A DNA stretch of 64,000 nt. It comes from Spongilla lacustris (Eukaryota > Porifera > Demospongiae > Spongillida > Spongillidae). The stretch's first letter is position 1, and every line of letters starts with the position of its first letter. Below are positions 11,170-22,303 of the stretch, piece after piece. The stretch spans positions 7,529,573 to 7,593,572 of the forward strand of contig OX442415.1 in the NCBI GenBank assembly GCA_949361645.1, read 5' to 3'. Both the position numbers and the translations under genes were made by a program. The notes under the pieces are model-generated. The model was given only the letters and a program-made list of their open reading frames with translations, ran no database searches and had not been told where the DNA came from.

Positions 11170-11365
11170 ACACAGCCCTATGGATGACAATAAATGGTGT
11201 CCAGGGCGATATAATGTCCAGAGGGGCGGTCATTTAAATGCCTGTACTGGGAGGCTGGAAGGTATAATAGAACACATGCAAGCTTGTCCAGGGAGACATT
11301 TACAAGTCTGTCCCGGGTATGTTTGCAATGATTGTCATGTACACTTAAATAATGGAGAGGGTGGG
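11170..11365 (+). repeat. Dispersed repeat shared with 26500-26760
   Basis: Both copies contain 'atgacaataaatggtgt.cagg', 'aagcttgtcca' and 'gtttgcaat.attgtcat', followed by 'taaataatgga', in the same orientation. The copies differ by indels. No coding content, target duplication or terminal repeat could be fixed by eye. Confidence 0.6.
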
Positions 11366-11496
11366 GGAGGGGGAATGCAAATAATATTAACATTCTCCCA
11401 TCATTATGTGGCTCACCTGTACACTTCACCCATGGCCAACCAATCATGAATGCCAACTTCTTTGGCCTTAATGGATAGCGACAACCAGTTGTATCA

Positions 11497-11610
11497 GGGC
11501 TGGCAGATAAGGATTGGACCGGCGAGGGGGCGGGATAAGCTCCTCATTGGGCCGGGGTCTGTGGCAGAGCCCCAGCCGCTTTGCACTTTTTGAGTCACAA
11601 GACGGTAGAA
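11497..11610 (+). mobile_element. MITE fragment related to the 13879 element
   Basis: It begins with cagggctggc, as the element at 13879 does, and carries the same interior string 'ccagccgctttgcac' followed by 'ttttt.agtcacaa'. The right terminus could not be found, so this is a truncated relative. Confidence 0.5.
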
Positions 11611-11629
11611 AGTAAATAGTAAATACAGG

Positions 11630-13440
11630 GCATCAACCCAAAATTTGGTCCAAGGTGTCGACTACATAGTGACCAAATTTATAGTTAAATGGTTTGATGT
11701 GCACACTACATTGTTTTAAGGTTTAGTTTAATGGTTAAGCTAGTTATATAGTATTGCAACCCTGCCATGCAGAGTATTAACTCAACCAATTCACCATGCA
11801 TTTAAATATCTATCTTAACCCCAAAGGCATTTCAGCTGTGTGATGTGCACACAGGCTATTGACACAGCTCATTTCTTGAAAACAGGCAAAGGCTTAAGGA
11901 TTTATAACGAACCTAAAGGTATTCAATCTCATATATATATATATTATATATATATATATATAATATTATAATATATTATATATATATAGATTCGGTCCAA
12001 ATAGGTGTCTACATTTATTTGGGACAAAACCAAGGTATTTTATTTTGGACCTACCTGAAACATTAGACCATAGATATTGGAATTCCAATATCTATGATAA
12101 TATGATTCATGTACGATGAAATTTATAACTTCTTAAACAAAATAACTTGTGCTCTGGCTAAAAACCAGTAGGGGCTTAGGTCTTATAGGACGTAGCGGTT
12201 GCTACGGTCCTGCATGCAGGAACAAAAGACAAAGTGGTCCGGCTAATGCACGATGTAATTCACTGCAAAATAGGCTGGTTGCTTTATGTGAACCCAAGAC
12301 TTGGACCGAGGTGTCAACTACATAGTGTATATACCAAATTTAGTTATATGTGCAAGCACACTACATTAGTTTATGGTATAATTTACTGGTTAAGTGAAAT
12401 AGTATGAGGATTAGAACTACCTTGCCAGAGCATGGTAGCATGCATTCAAACTAGCCAACCCATCCAAGAGTCGTGTCAATATACCTGTTTATAGTAACCA
12501 AAGTAATTGACAAATGACCACGTACCTTTGATACCAATTTTGTGGTTATGTACCTTTTAAGCATTACATGTATACCAAATCTCTATAAGCATGCATCTAG
12601 CTTTGATACATGATGCCAATTTGTGGGCATGTAGCTTTGCAATTTGTTCTTTTTCATGAACATGGCTTCAGTTTGTCTTGCACAAGAAGTCCTTTCTTCT
12701 CACGAAACATTCCTTCTTCCTGGCCTCACTGAACTGTGCTGCTGCAGTGGCTGCTCTAAACCACAGGCTGTGCATATGGCATTTTGAGGCCGGTGTCATG
12801 TCCCAATATGTGCAGCAGGTCTCACAAGATGCATATAGATTGCACAGCTCTGGATGAAAGAGGCATTCCAGTATGAAAATCAAACAATTAATGCCACCTG
12901 TTGGGATCCCTGGCTTTGGTTGAGGTACATGTAAGTCTGCAAGGCAGAGACTGGACATGGAGCTCCCCCCCCCCCCCCCCTCCCACCCCATGGTCATGAA
13001 GAGTGATGAGTGGCCCAGCTAATGCATAAGAAGTAATTCATGGCAAATGGGTTGCATTGGTTCCTATGTCAACCGAAAATTTGGTCCAAGGTGTCGACTA
13101 CATAGTGTAAATGTTTAGTTTAGGGTTGAAACTAAACTTTGTTGGTTAACCAGCTGTTTCATGGTTTTAAACCAAATACATCGGTTTACGTTTTGGTTTA
13201 CTCGTTAAACCAAAATACAAAAAAGTAAGAGAATTGGAGCTAACGAACTCTGTAACCTTGCCAGAGCATCAACTCAGCAAATATACCACATTATAATCTA
13301 TCTCAGTAGTAAATCCGGCCCCCAAAGGTATGTTATGTGATGTGCACAAAGGCTATTGATACATCTCATTCCTTGGAATAAAAACAGACAAAAGCTTCAG
13401 GATTCTAAAGGCATTCAAACCAGGGTTGCCGAAAGTCAGG
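11630..13440 (+). repeat. Three diverged tandem copies of a 650-780 base unit
   Basis: The landmark 'ttggtccaaggtgtcgactacatagtg' (quoted here only as a pattern; in pieces ggtgtcgactacatagtg) occurs near 11645, 12305 (with ga for ca) and 13080. A second landmark, 'ggctattgacacagctcatt', occurs near 11857 and 13350, and 'aaagtggtccggctaatgca' type strings mark other units. An AT-dinucleotide stretch (about 11930-11990) and a C-tract (12966-12981) are embedded. The minus-strand open frame 12668-12997 lies inside and is not recognised. Confidence 0.65.
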
Positions 13441-13794
13441 CCTGCCAGGTCGGTATTACTAATTTATTCATAGCTTATTGATCTTAATAGATCGCTTAGA
13501 TTGCATTGTGCGAACATTGCTGCGCATGAATCCACTTCAGGTACTCAACTTTTATCAGCTGTGCTTCCTACATGTATATCTTTGGACAGATATACAATAC
13601 ATGTATAGGGGTTGTATTATATTGTCTAAACGAGCGCATCGACGTAATCATGAACGCAGCTGCGTGCCATTCTTTAAAATTCTGTTGGAGTGCCAGTTCA
13701 ATCCTGAAATGTACGTGGAAGCTTTAACGATTACGTCAGTCGATACGTTTGTTTAAAAACGGGCCATTTTTTTCCCGAATTCTCAGCCGAATCT

Positions 13795-14055
13795 GTTGAC
13801 GCAGAGTCGCCCGCTGTCTTTTAAGTACAGGTACACGTAGTCGACAAGATCGTCTTCACTTCAGTCCACATATCCTTGCAGGGCTGGCGGAAGCCTTTTA
13901 CCGGCTAGGGGGCGTGGCGAACTGGTACCCAGCCGCTTTGCAACTTTCACACTTTTTAAGTCACAAAACATAGCGTAAAACAGATTGGTCCGGCGGCTGC
14001 CGACCGGTTCCGCAAGCCCTGCTTGGCTCACTAAGCGTCTCCAAGTTGGCTTCAA
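13795..14055 (-). pseudogene. Coding-like fragment interrupted by a MITE
   Basis: The minus strand, with the 143-base MITE removed, matches the segment at 46115-46235, whose translation includes EPRICGSEDDLVDYVYLYIK. The shared reading frame and the conservation in a second place suggest a relic of a real exon. I do not recognise the protein. Confidence 0.5.
13879..14021. mobile_element. 143-base MITE with 4-base target duplication
   Basis: The ends are inverted: left CAGGGCTGGCGGAAGC and right (reverse complemented) CAGGGCTTGCGGAACC. The element is flanked by cttg at 13875-13878 and 14022-14025. The paralogous segment at about 46190-46210 reads straight through (atatccttggctcagtaag) with a single cttg, so it is an empty site. 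This shows directly that the 143 bases are an insertion and that the target was duplicated. The element carries no coding capacity. Confidence 0.85.
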
Positions 14056-14737
14056 GATGTATCAATAGACTTTATTATGTGTTCACAATGACATGTATGT
14101 GGTATGTCCTTGTGGTACACACCATTACCTTGTTATTCCGAATAACAACTGGATGGCTTCCTATTACTTACAGGTACATGTATGGTTGCCGAACTATATT
14201 CTATTATTTGCCATACGTCCGTAATCTGTCAGTGTATAAAAACCTAAATAGCATGCAAACCTTTTGATCCTACACATGGATTATAAAAATATTTATAGCA
14301 CTATTTTGAGGGGGGGGGGGATATGATTTTTTTATAAGTATACATACATGTAGCAGTGTCCAGTTTCTAATAGATTCTGATACCTGTGATCTATATTACT
14401 CTACCATGTAATGAACTTGTGCTAGGGATATTGACACTGTTATTTGCATAAGAGATATACAGATGTAAATTAAAATTCAATGGCCTTGTAGCTAAAACCT
14501 TGTCCATAGCTTTTCAGGCTCTTTGAAGCCCTGTTGTATGAGCAGCACATCACAAAGTAAAAAGCTATTATTCATCTTAGTTCCAAAGTTGCACAATGCA
14601 TTGCATAGCCTAACTGGTAAGTGGGTCCCTTTTATCAAGAGATAACTCTACCCTACATGTTGAACATAATTATTAACGTCAGCAACTAGATTTACGTGAC
14701 ATTACAAGTTCAATAATTAACCATTTTGTATGCTCAT
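14022..14737. other. Non-coding stretch
   Basis: AT-rich, with a short G-run near 14311-14320. No gene supported between the interrupted fragment and the 3' end of the EF-hand gene. Confidence 0.4.
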
Positions 14738-16421
14738 TCAAAGTGGTCCGAACATATGTTGGCTTGGGTGACTTTCATCAGTGCCGCTTGCGCATTCCTG
14801 GTATGCAGCAACGAATTCATCACGGCTGATAACTCCATTCTTGTCCGTGTCAATGGCTTGAAATGCTTCTGCGACATATTTTGGATCAATGTTATAGATT
14901 TGAAAGAACACAGTATATTCATGAACAGATATCACACCATCGTTGTTAGAATCAATAATGTCGAACATGGTGTTGGAAATTTTAGTTGTAATTTGATCTG
15001 TAAAGAATGAACAGTAAAATATTAATCTTATAAAATCAATACATATATTAGTATCATTGGCTCATACAGGTATATGTATCTCATTGGTTGACAGTCGTTA
15101 ACGTTTGAAATAAGAGTGTTTCCCACTTGTGATTTTGAATTTGGTGGCCAGTACTACAACATCTGACGGAGAGCACACTTCTCTTTCATGTACAACATTA
15201 ACGACTATGCAAAAGGCGAACTGCAACCTGCTCGGTCTTGGTGTGATGGCATATTCACTGATATATTTGTGAGTGCAATATAGATACAAACTTTAGTCAT
15301 ATGGAAATGGTTAATTTGACAGACCTGTTTTTCCCCCACTAGCTCGATTCAGCCAGATTTGTGGCACACTCTTTGGTGTTTGGCGCCCATGCAAGTTTAC
15401 ATTGTTAATGACAGCACTGTTAGTAGATTATAGTTTTCAAAAGTACAGGGCATGTAAGAATTTTTGATATCCAGTCATATTTGCCTACTAATAAATAACA
15501 TTCAAAGGAGAGGGGATTGGTGGCAAAGTAAATGTACACTACTGAGCAACTATTGCATTACGTCACGCCACATATGTAATGAGGAATGCTTAGCTTGAAA
15601 TCAACAAACATCCACGCGAACATGGAAAATAGTTAATTTGACAGACTTGCTTTTTTCCATTCGATTCAGCCAGATTTGTAACACACTCTTTGGTGTTTGG
15701 CGTCCATGCAAGCTTACATTGTTAGTAACAGCACTTCTCAATCTAGTTCACTCTTGTTTATAGTTTCAAGAGGTACAGGGTATATTAGAATTTTTGATAT
15801 CCAGTCATATTTGCCCACCAATTCCTTAATTTTGAATAAATAAAATATAATCATTCAATGGAGAGGGGATTGATGACAAAGTAACTATTGCGTTTCGTCT
15901 CGCCGCAAACGCAACGAGGAATGCTTGGATTGAAATTAGCAAACAACACCCACGCGAACATGGCGGTTTAAGGCAATTTATTACCGGGTTGTGGTTAGTG
16001 GCGAAAGACTGGGCTATTCCACACTGAAAGAGATGCAGCTCCGAGTAATAGTTGAGTTCGTCAGTGGACGGTATGTATTTGCTGTTTTACCGAAATTGTG
16101 CCTTCAACCCATGTTCGCGGGGGTGTTGTTTGCTAATTTCTTATACGTACCTGCAACATTCATCGCCCACACATGGAGATACTGTTCCAGAGTGAGATGT
16201 TTGTCATCTGGGCCAAACATTGCCGCGATTAGTTCAGCGTTTAACTTTGCGGACCGTTCAGTCTGCTGCTCGTTCATATTTCCGTACTGAATGGCTCTTT
16301 CGTGGTATATTTTGATATCATCAGCTGAGAGAACACCATCCTTATTTAAATCCATCATGTGGAAGCTTGCTGTCAATTTCCACACCCAGAACGGGTTGTT
16401 TAAATATAACAGGTGGGACAT
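14738..16421 (-). CDS. EF-hand calcium-binding protein, sarcoplasmic/luciferin-binding type (intact)
   Basis: Two exons on the minus strand: 16421-16151 (ATG in aataaaatg context) and 14997-14738, with a phase-1 GT-AG intron of 1153 bases. The joined frame is 531 bases, 176 residues, without interruption. The first loop is DLNKDGVLSADD, the second hand is degenerate (GPDDKHLTLEQY), and the third (DSNNDGVISVHE) and fourth (DTDKNGVISRDE) are good; the protein ends MFGPL. Canonical hands 1, 3 and 4 with a dead hand 2, and a length of 170-190 residues, are the pattern of sarcoplasmic calcium-binding proteins, coelenterazine-binding protein and aequorin. It has no signal peptide and is therefore probably cytosolic. 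Against its paralogue at 41434 it has two extra residues (YL) near the N-terminus. Which ligand it binds, if any besides calcium, cannot be told from the sequence. Confidence 0.85.
15300..15930 (-). repeat. Intronic tandem duplication (about 320-base unit)
   Basis: Inside the intron, 'gattcagccagatttgt' and 'cactctttggtgtttggcg' each occur twice (near 15350 and 15665), as do 'ttttgatatccagtcatat' and 'gaggaatgctt.g'. Each unit also supplies an uninterrupted version of the site where the 8.1-kb transposon sits at 29884. Confidence 0.8.
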
Positions 16422-16488
16422 TTTATTCCGCAGTGACAGTACTTCGGTTACACTCGTACTTTGTATAATGCAGCTAGTCAAGAGCGGT

Positions 16489-16500
16489 CTTTTATATATA
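16489..16500 (-). promoter_or_regulatory. TATA box conserved between EF-hand paralogues
   Basis: Minus-strand TATATATAAAAG lies about 70 bases before the ATG. It is followed by gaccgctct and preceded by ttctgcggtcatcacaacct, and the same order and spacing are found upstream of the plus-strand gene at 41434. Conservation of the whole 60-base block in two otherwise diverged flanks supports a functional core promoter. Confidence 0.65.
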
Positions 16501-17000
16501 GGTTGTGATGACCGCAGAATGCTTATATATATTTACTACAAAGAAAGTTTCTCATTCCCGTGCACAATTGATCATGACCATGCCAAAGATCTCCATTATT
16601 CGCATGATTTCTCTATAATTCATCATGTACATGCATGTTAATCACTTGGAACAGGAATTTATAACCCACATCGATGAAGCGCATCATGCTAAAAGGGTTG
16701 CGAATTGCTGGCATATTTACAACTACATGTATAAAGCAATGTACTTGGATTGTTTATTACGTAACCGTACTATTACGTAACAAATGCTATAAATATATAT
16801 CACGTACGTGGGGTGAAATCCCGCCTTCTTTCCTCCGATCGCTAATGATGAACTCGTCCCCAGCATTATGACTCTATACTACATAAATAATCATCTTAAT
16901 TAAACACATTTCGTGTAATTTGCTTGGCGGCTGGTGCGCTCCTATCGTCATTTTGGCGCCCCCTTTTTAAGGCCAGCTAGGGGGGGCAATTGCCCCCTTG

Positions 17001-17395
17001 CCCCCCCCCCCCCCCCCCCCCCCCCCCCGCCACCTCGCCACTGGTGCCTCATGAGGGCACTGGTGTGATGGGGGTAGGGTGTGCCTCATGAGGCACTGGT
17101 GTGATGGGGGTAGCTGTGTGCCTCATGAGGGCACTGGTGTGATGGGGGTAGGTGTGTGTATGCTGTAGGAGGATATCTGGTGTGATGTGTACATTTAGGT
17201 GGCTCAGTGAGCAGAAAACCTGAATAACCTAGGTATTCGGCTGGCAAATTGTTAAAACCTATTCGGAACAATTGATTTTCTTTTTTCAAGTATTCGGAAA
17301 AATCGATTTTCTGATCCAGAAAAACCTGAAAAATCTATTAGTGTTTTAAAAGTATTCGGAAAAATCGATTTTCATTATTCAGGGGAGGTTACACA
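17001..17395 (+). repeat. C-tract and minisatellite-bearing element, copy A
   Basis: A 28-base C run (17001-17028) is followed by about three units of 'tgcctcatgagggcactggtgtgatggggg'. Next comes a non-repetitive block with 'gtattcgg' and 'aaaaatcgattttc' motifs, ending 'cattattcaggggaggttac'. The same arrangement recurs at 26890-27345 (same strand) and 52560-53035 (opposite strand), which suggests one mobile family that carries its own minisatellite. Confidence 0.7.
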
Positions 17396-18384
17396 ACCTA
17401 ACAACGTGTCAGTATTTTAAATAGCTTCCTTTCTAACTGAGACAGAGCACAGCTGTCAAGCACACATATAGAGTTAACAAAGGACGAGCATCTATATATG
17501 ATCTCTGATAACACCATACAATTGCTGGCGCATGCATTGATGTAGGCGGATCCCGTGGCCTACATGTAAGGTCAGGGTCCGGGCCAAGCGGACTGTCCGG
17601 CCAGTCCGGCCTGGCAGGCGGACCTGTCAGGCCGGACTGGCCTTCGGCAACCCTGTTAATATAACATATGCTTCATGATTCCTACACCACAGCAATGGAA
17701 CATATTGAAATTGATTTCTGCTGACAGGCTGCTTGGGAACATTGCGCAAGCTATCATGCAGCAAAAAAAAAAAAGTGCCATTCAAAGGTCTTCCATACGA
17801 CAGTATTGAAGGCTTCGCGATCATCGCTCACTAAATCGTCTTTGGTAGCAAGTACATGTAGCGTAAACATGTATACCTGTACCATATCCTTCGTGGTAAC
17901 CATTACTATTGATTCACCCAACATTTAATGACCAAGCGATGAATAATGTATAATATATCGCGATAAAATATCGCCATGCATATCGCGATATATGGCGAAT
18001 TTCGCGATATAGATGAATAAGTTATTTCACGGCAACACTTGTACTGCACGTCATTCGTAGCTATTGATGACGAAGACATGGCGTCTGATACACAACAGGC
18101 GTTCGATGAAGAAGATGATTAGCGCCTTAGCACAAATTGTAGGTTCATCACTCACTGCACGAAGGTCCGTTCGATTGCTGGCATATTAGATGATCCAAAG
18201 CCACACTAGTGATAATAGAAGCTAAACATTCTCAAAGCTTATAGAGTACTGGTATAGTATAACTATAGGCATGCAGCATACTGACTAACTTATAAATTAT
18301 GTACATGATTGTTTATCAGCTCGCGCTCGAATTTAAGCCCACCACTAGTGGTTACTCGCAGAATCGCATTTAAGACCATTTGCA
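17396..18384. other. Non-coding stretch with a decayed TCGCGATA element
   Basis: Around 17590-17650 lies an inverted run of gtccggcc/ggccggac strings. At about 17945-18040 a palindromic cluster of 'tatcgcgata' strings ends in 'cacggcaacactt', resembling the terminus (cagtgctgccgcgata) of the hAT-like elements at 43865 and 53240; it is probably a relic. No gene is supported. Confidence 0.45.
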
Positions 18385-19145
18385 GATTGTACCAGCTCAG
18401 GTAGTCTTATTTGTGAGCGCCTACATGAACATGTACTGTTATTAGCGAGTGGTCGTATTTTGTGAGCGGCACCGTTTACCTATGTACTGTAAACAATACA
18501 CACGTCATATCCTGACTGAATGGGAGAATATCAAGTATACAAATACCAATCAATATGTATTCAACCCGAGTATGCCTGCATGCCTTCAGCTCGTTATATT
18601 GCATTATCCTGGTACTTATCGATAACTGCAAATGATTTTCTGCATGGGGCATATCATTTAACAAATCATTATATAATTACTCGACATGCATATGCATAAC
18701 AATATTACATAGTTTTACTGAGCGGTTTGGTCCCGCCTGCGCTTTATGTAAGTAGCCAGGCGTGAGATGTCGCGAGATGTCGCTGGTTGCATTGGGAAGG
18801 GGGGGGGGTTATTCTCGGAGGGGACGCGGCAGTCCCCATCACCCCTTTGGCCACACATTAGATTTCACAGACCGTGGCCGTCTTGAGAAGTGAATAATAA
18901 AATATAATAAAATATCGGACTGCACGGCTACTCCCTTGCTACTCTCGCCGCGTGTCGAGCGATACTATAGAGCGCATGCGCTCTTGCCTTCCCTCATTAA
19001 TCTATACATGTAGCTACAACATGTAACCGTTGGCCACGCGTCTAGCAAAACAGATGTGTCCAATCATATTTTTGATTCCACATTGTACCAACTGAAATGT
19101 ACAACAAATATATGATTAGACAATAGCGGAATTGATTCGCGCAAT
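18385..19145 (+). repeat. Segmental duplicate of 54715-58245
   Basis: Shared strings in the same order include 'gtgagcggcaccgtttacct', 'gactgaatgggagaatatca', 'ggtacttatcgataactgca' and 'cggtttggt.ccgcctgc', then 'ttggccacgcg'. In the other copy the gypsy element lies in the middle, so this copy is close to an empty site for it. Confidence 0.8.
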
Positions 19146-19527
19146 CTGATAGGTCAATTGCAGGTATCTAAACGCGGTAGAAACCTCGAGAGGGACTCTA
19201 AGTGCCAGTGGGGGGGGGGGGGGGGGATTCTAAGTGCCCTGGGCACACTTTTTAAAAATTTTTGAATACTCCTTTTAAAATATTCAATAACATGAGTTGC
19301 GTACATGATATATCGAAGTGTTAGCTCAGTGCTAATTGATACTCTGAGCATTACTAGTACATGTTGGTCCATACTGTATATTAAAAGTTATACGTTTGCA
19401 CAAGAGTGGAAATTATACGTTCCAGGTATGACGTTCTTCATTGCATTTGGAGACTCTATGCCAGCATGTTTTGATACCATCGGCAAAGGCATGGACACGG
19501 TACCCACTCGTTTTGATGCATTACAAT

Positions 19528-19719
19528 TCAAAATATCTGAATATTCTCACGCTGAAAATCAGCGGTTCTTTTATAGGAGCGAAAACCGTTGATACTGCGA
19601 TGCCCTGTTCGTTGCATAACCAACTGCTCGTCAACTACTGACTGGTACAAGCGGGTAGCAGCAGTGGCTCTCAATGAATGATTGGTTTTAAACCCACTGA
19701 TTCCAGCAGCGTTGCACAT
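19528..19719 (-). pseudogene. Tyrosine recombinase C-terminus (DUF3504 / Crypton-like)
   Basis: The minus-strand frame contains NHSLRATAATRLYQS and, 20 residues later, RTGHRSINGFRSYKR. These correspond to the H-x-x-R box and the H-plus-tyrosine end of tyrosine recombinases, and resemble the animal DUF3504 (KIAA1958/ZMYM-type) proteins derived from Crypton transposons. A stop codon lies just upstream in frame (19726-19728), and no N-terminal domain is found, so it is a fragment. It lies in a block (about 19150-20090) missing from the paralogous segment near 58250-58320, as expected if it arrived by insertion. Confidence 0.65.
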
Positions 19720-20094
19720 GCGAGCTTATTTCCGGTGTCAGTGCTGTCCACTTGTGGTAGGCAAATCTGACGGCAAGTTTAATCGGCAACGTCATCCATT
19801 TTAAAAGCTTTATTCACATTGGAACCATCGCATAACCAGTCAAAAAAATCGGCACCAAGGATTTCCACTGTATCAGTACCTTCAAACGGTTGCTATGTAC
19901 TACGTATCTAATTGCTGCGTTGAGTGATGGTTGCTACGTACGCGTTGCTATTGTCTAAATTGGTTAGACACTGTCACCTCGGGACGCTACAGCCCAGGGC
20001 CCTCGGGGATTCTAAATCACGTATATAGATCCCTCGGTTTCAGTGTCTAACCTATGTATATTCGTGAAATCATATGACTTGCGTCGTTTTTGGT

Positions 20095-20546
20095 GGTAGG
20101 TGAGGGGGAAGTGGCATCAAACCACTTGCGGCCTTATAGCATGGAGTGCCACGGTACCACCAGAGACCAGGGGTGATGTAAGAGGCAGAGCCCCTCTGCC
20201 ATATAAAGCAAGCAGCCACCACATGCAGATAAACACAACACTCATCAATATTGCAGGTAGCCGCATGGTTCCACACCTTATTTAGCTTTTGGCTGCAGAC
20301 CTGGGTATGAAAGACTATACGTAGTCCTAAATATTAGGGGTCCAACGGATAGTGAAGTATTGGCATGTCACATGTCTGGCCAGGCTGAATCAATTAAACA
20401 CGAGACTAGTTAAAAATGTATATTAAAATAATGGCTTAGCCACTGTATGACTTTGTTATTATAATTATGTCAGTAATTATGTAGTTAGTGTGTATTAGAT
20501 TTTGGTATATTTATATAGTATAATGCTTTTACTGCCATTCTCCACA
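20095..20546 (+). repeat. Duplicated EF-hand intron segment
   Basis: Matches 58325-59335 in the same orientation: 'gtggcatcaaacc', 'gccttata.catggagtgcc', 'ggctgcagacctggg', 'ggccaggctgaatcaa' and 'aaaataatggcttagcc'. The matching order continues into an exon 2 remnant at 20547. Confidence 0.75.
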
Positions 20547-20600
20547 GACCAAATAACAACCAATACTCCCAATATCCTGTTCGACATAATATACACAATC
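20547..20600 (+). pseudogene. EF-hand exon 2 remnant
   Basis: An acceptor (ctccacag) is followed by 'accaaataacaaccaatac' and 'cctgttcgacataat', the start of exon 2 as in the copy at 60122. After the codons for FDI the homology is lost and the calcium loops are gone. It is a truncated pseudogene whose upstream intron is still well preserved. Confidence 0.75.
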
Positions 20601-21465
20601 TGTTCAATGTTTGTGACTATGCACATGCCATACAGAGTACTTAATAATAAGTAACATATAAGTCAATACTGTGCTTGCACAAGATTGTAAAAACTCTTTT
20701 GGTCCATTTGGTTTCTGCATGTTTGTGATGGTGGTTCAATATCATCTTCAATATTATACACAATCTCAGGCTCAATATCTTAAGGAAAACTTTAAAGGAG
20801 TAGAAAGTCCAACGTACCAAGTTTAAGAAAAATATTTCTGTTCTGGAAGCCACCAGTGATAGACGAACTTGTTTCTGATGCTATGTGACTGGGTTCCAGA
20901 TGATGAAGAGGTGATCTTGCATGAGTTTTGTTACCACTTTTGATTTGCTGTATCATGTATATATATAATTATTATTATATAGAAGGGCTCTAATCCTATT
21001 TTGTCATGCAAATAAATTTTAATTGTATGCTTATAATATCTATATAGCATTGCGTAGTAAGCAAAATCCGTTTTTACAAGATACCAAAAGCCTCTATAGG
21101 GTCAGAAAGTTAACTTTTTCGCATTACATCGTTTGAAACCATAACCGTGCCAATTTTATATTTACCGCACCATTGATTAGTATTGACTACCGCGTCTCTT
21201 TTTTTGGGTTAGAAAACGTTAATTATTATTCGTAATATGAGCGATATCTACACATATGATGTACCATTATTTTCCACGCTCTTTCCATGCATGCAGCTAT
21301 GCTAATTTTATAAATATCTATTTTTAAAATTCGTGTAAACTACCTACCGTTAGGAGGAAATTTCTCTAATAGAAAAATAAACGGACTCACTGACACCAAC
21401 GATCTCAGCCACATACATGTGTATGATGAAAATCCGGTCGACCGGATTTTAACTCCCGACCCGCT
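20601..21465. other. Non-coding stretch
   Basis: No gene supported; several short A/T runs. A short minus-strand frame (20641-20853) has no recognisable features. Confidence 0.35.
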
Positions 21466-21722
21466 TTAAAAATTATTATTATTATTATTTTTAATATATA
21501 TAGCAGATACATAATACAGCAAGCATGTAACACAAAAACAGTTCAAAGGGGCTCGATCCTACTAAGGATGGCCGATGCCACTGATTTTACAAGGCAGGTG
21601 TTAAGTCTGCCATACAGGTCATGAATGACGACAGACTTTGGCTTGGAGCAGGTGATTGCTAGCCGCGATGCCAACTGAGCAAAACTCTTCACAGCCTCTT
21701 GACCCCACGCACCATAGGTCTC

Positions 21723-21763
<41 letters not shown>

Positions 21764-21764
21764 T
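21466..21764. repeat. ATT microsatellites
   Basis: Two tracts of att/tta triplets (about 21473-21490 and 21722-21762) flank about 230 bases of unique sequence. This may represent the tails of a retroelement or an expansion in an AT-rich region. Confidence 0.8.
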
Positions 21765-21889
21765 GAGAAGACCAAGATTTTAATATACACAAACAGGAAT
21801 TTACAATAAAATAAATAAAAATAAATTAAATTCTTCCAGTATACATATGCTGCTATGCATGAGCAATCTATAAAATAGAGTAGAGAGGT

Positions 21890-22254
21890 GCTCCATCATC
21901 CATCCCAAGTCCACTCCTTCACTTTACTCGTGAGCCCCTTAGACACAAACTGGTTGTCCTTATGATAGCAAAGGCCAGTTGGGCCCTAACATATCCACAT
22001 GTTTGAGAATAGGGCTTTTCCCATTTGTGAGCCAGGTTGGCTGCCATTCTCTTTAGGAAATGTTCGGCCTCTCTGTGTAGCAAACCATCCACTGACAGCA
22101 CTATTGGTGTAAAGTTACCCCTCCGCTCAACTACAGCCTGCTCATAGACCCTCTTCTTTAGCTCCAGACTCCAGGATGGCTTCAGGTGAACGAGTGCAAT
22201 GAGAAGGAGCATCAGTGTCAACAACTTGGGGTGACCGGATTTAAGTCGGGTCAC
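21890..22254 (-). pseudogene. Retroelement-type protein tail (F.P.V.S ... CLRGSR family), copy 1
   Basis: The minus-strand frame reads KKRVYEQAVVERRGNFTPIV ... LKRMAANLAHKWEKPYS ... SLCLRGSRVK and then a TGA, after which the same frame continues RSGLGMDDGAPL. The family, recalled from many sponge and cnidarian predictions, is the C-terminal tail of reverse-transcriptase-bearing ORFs. A close relative is at 42920-43249: shared positions include KKR.YEQ, the F.P.V.S core, KR.A, PYS.T and CLRGSR. No reverse transcriptase is found upstream, so it is a truncated relic. Confidence 0.6.
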
Positions 22255-22303
22255 GGATTCAAACCGGACCGTATCATATATATATAATTATAATAAATTT
22301 ATT

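Noticed and set aside
12668..12997. 109-residue minus-strand frame with many cysteines
   Set aside because: Starts in a G/C run and lies in a repeat unit; cysteines do not form a recognised motif. Could be revisited if transcripts exist.
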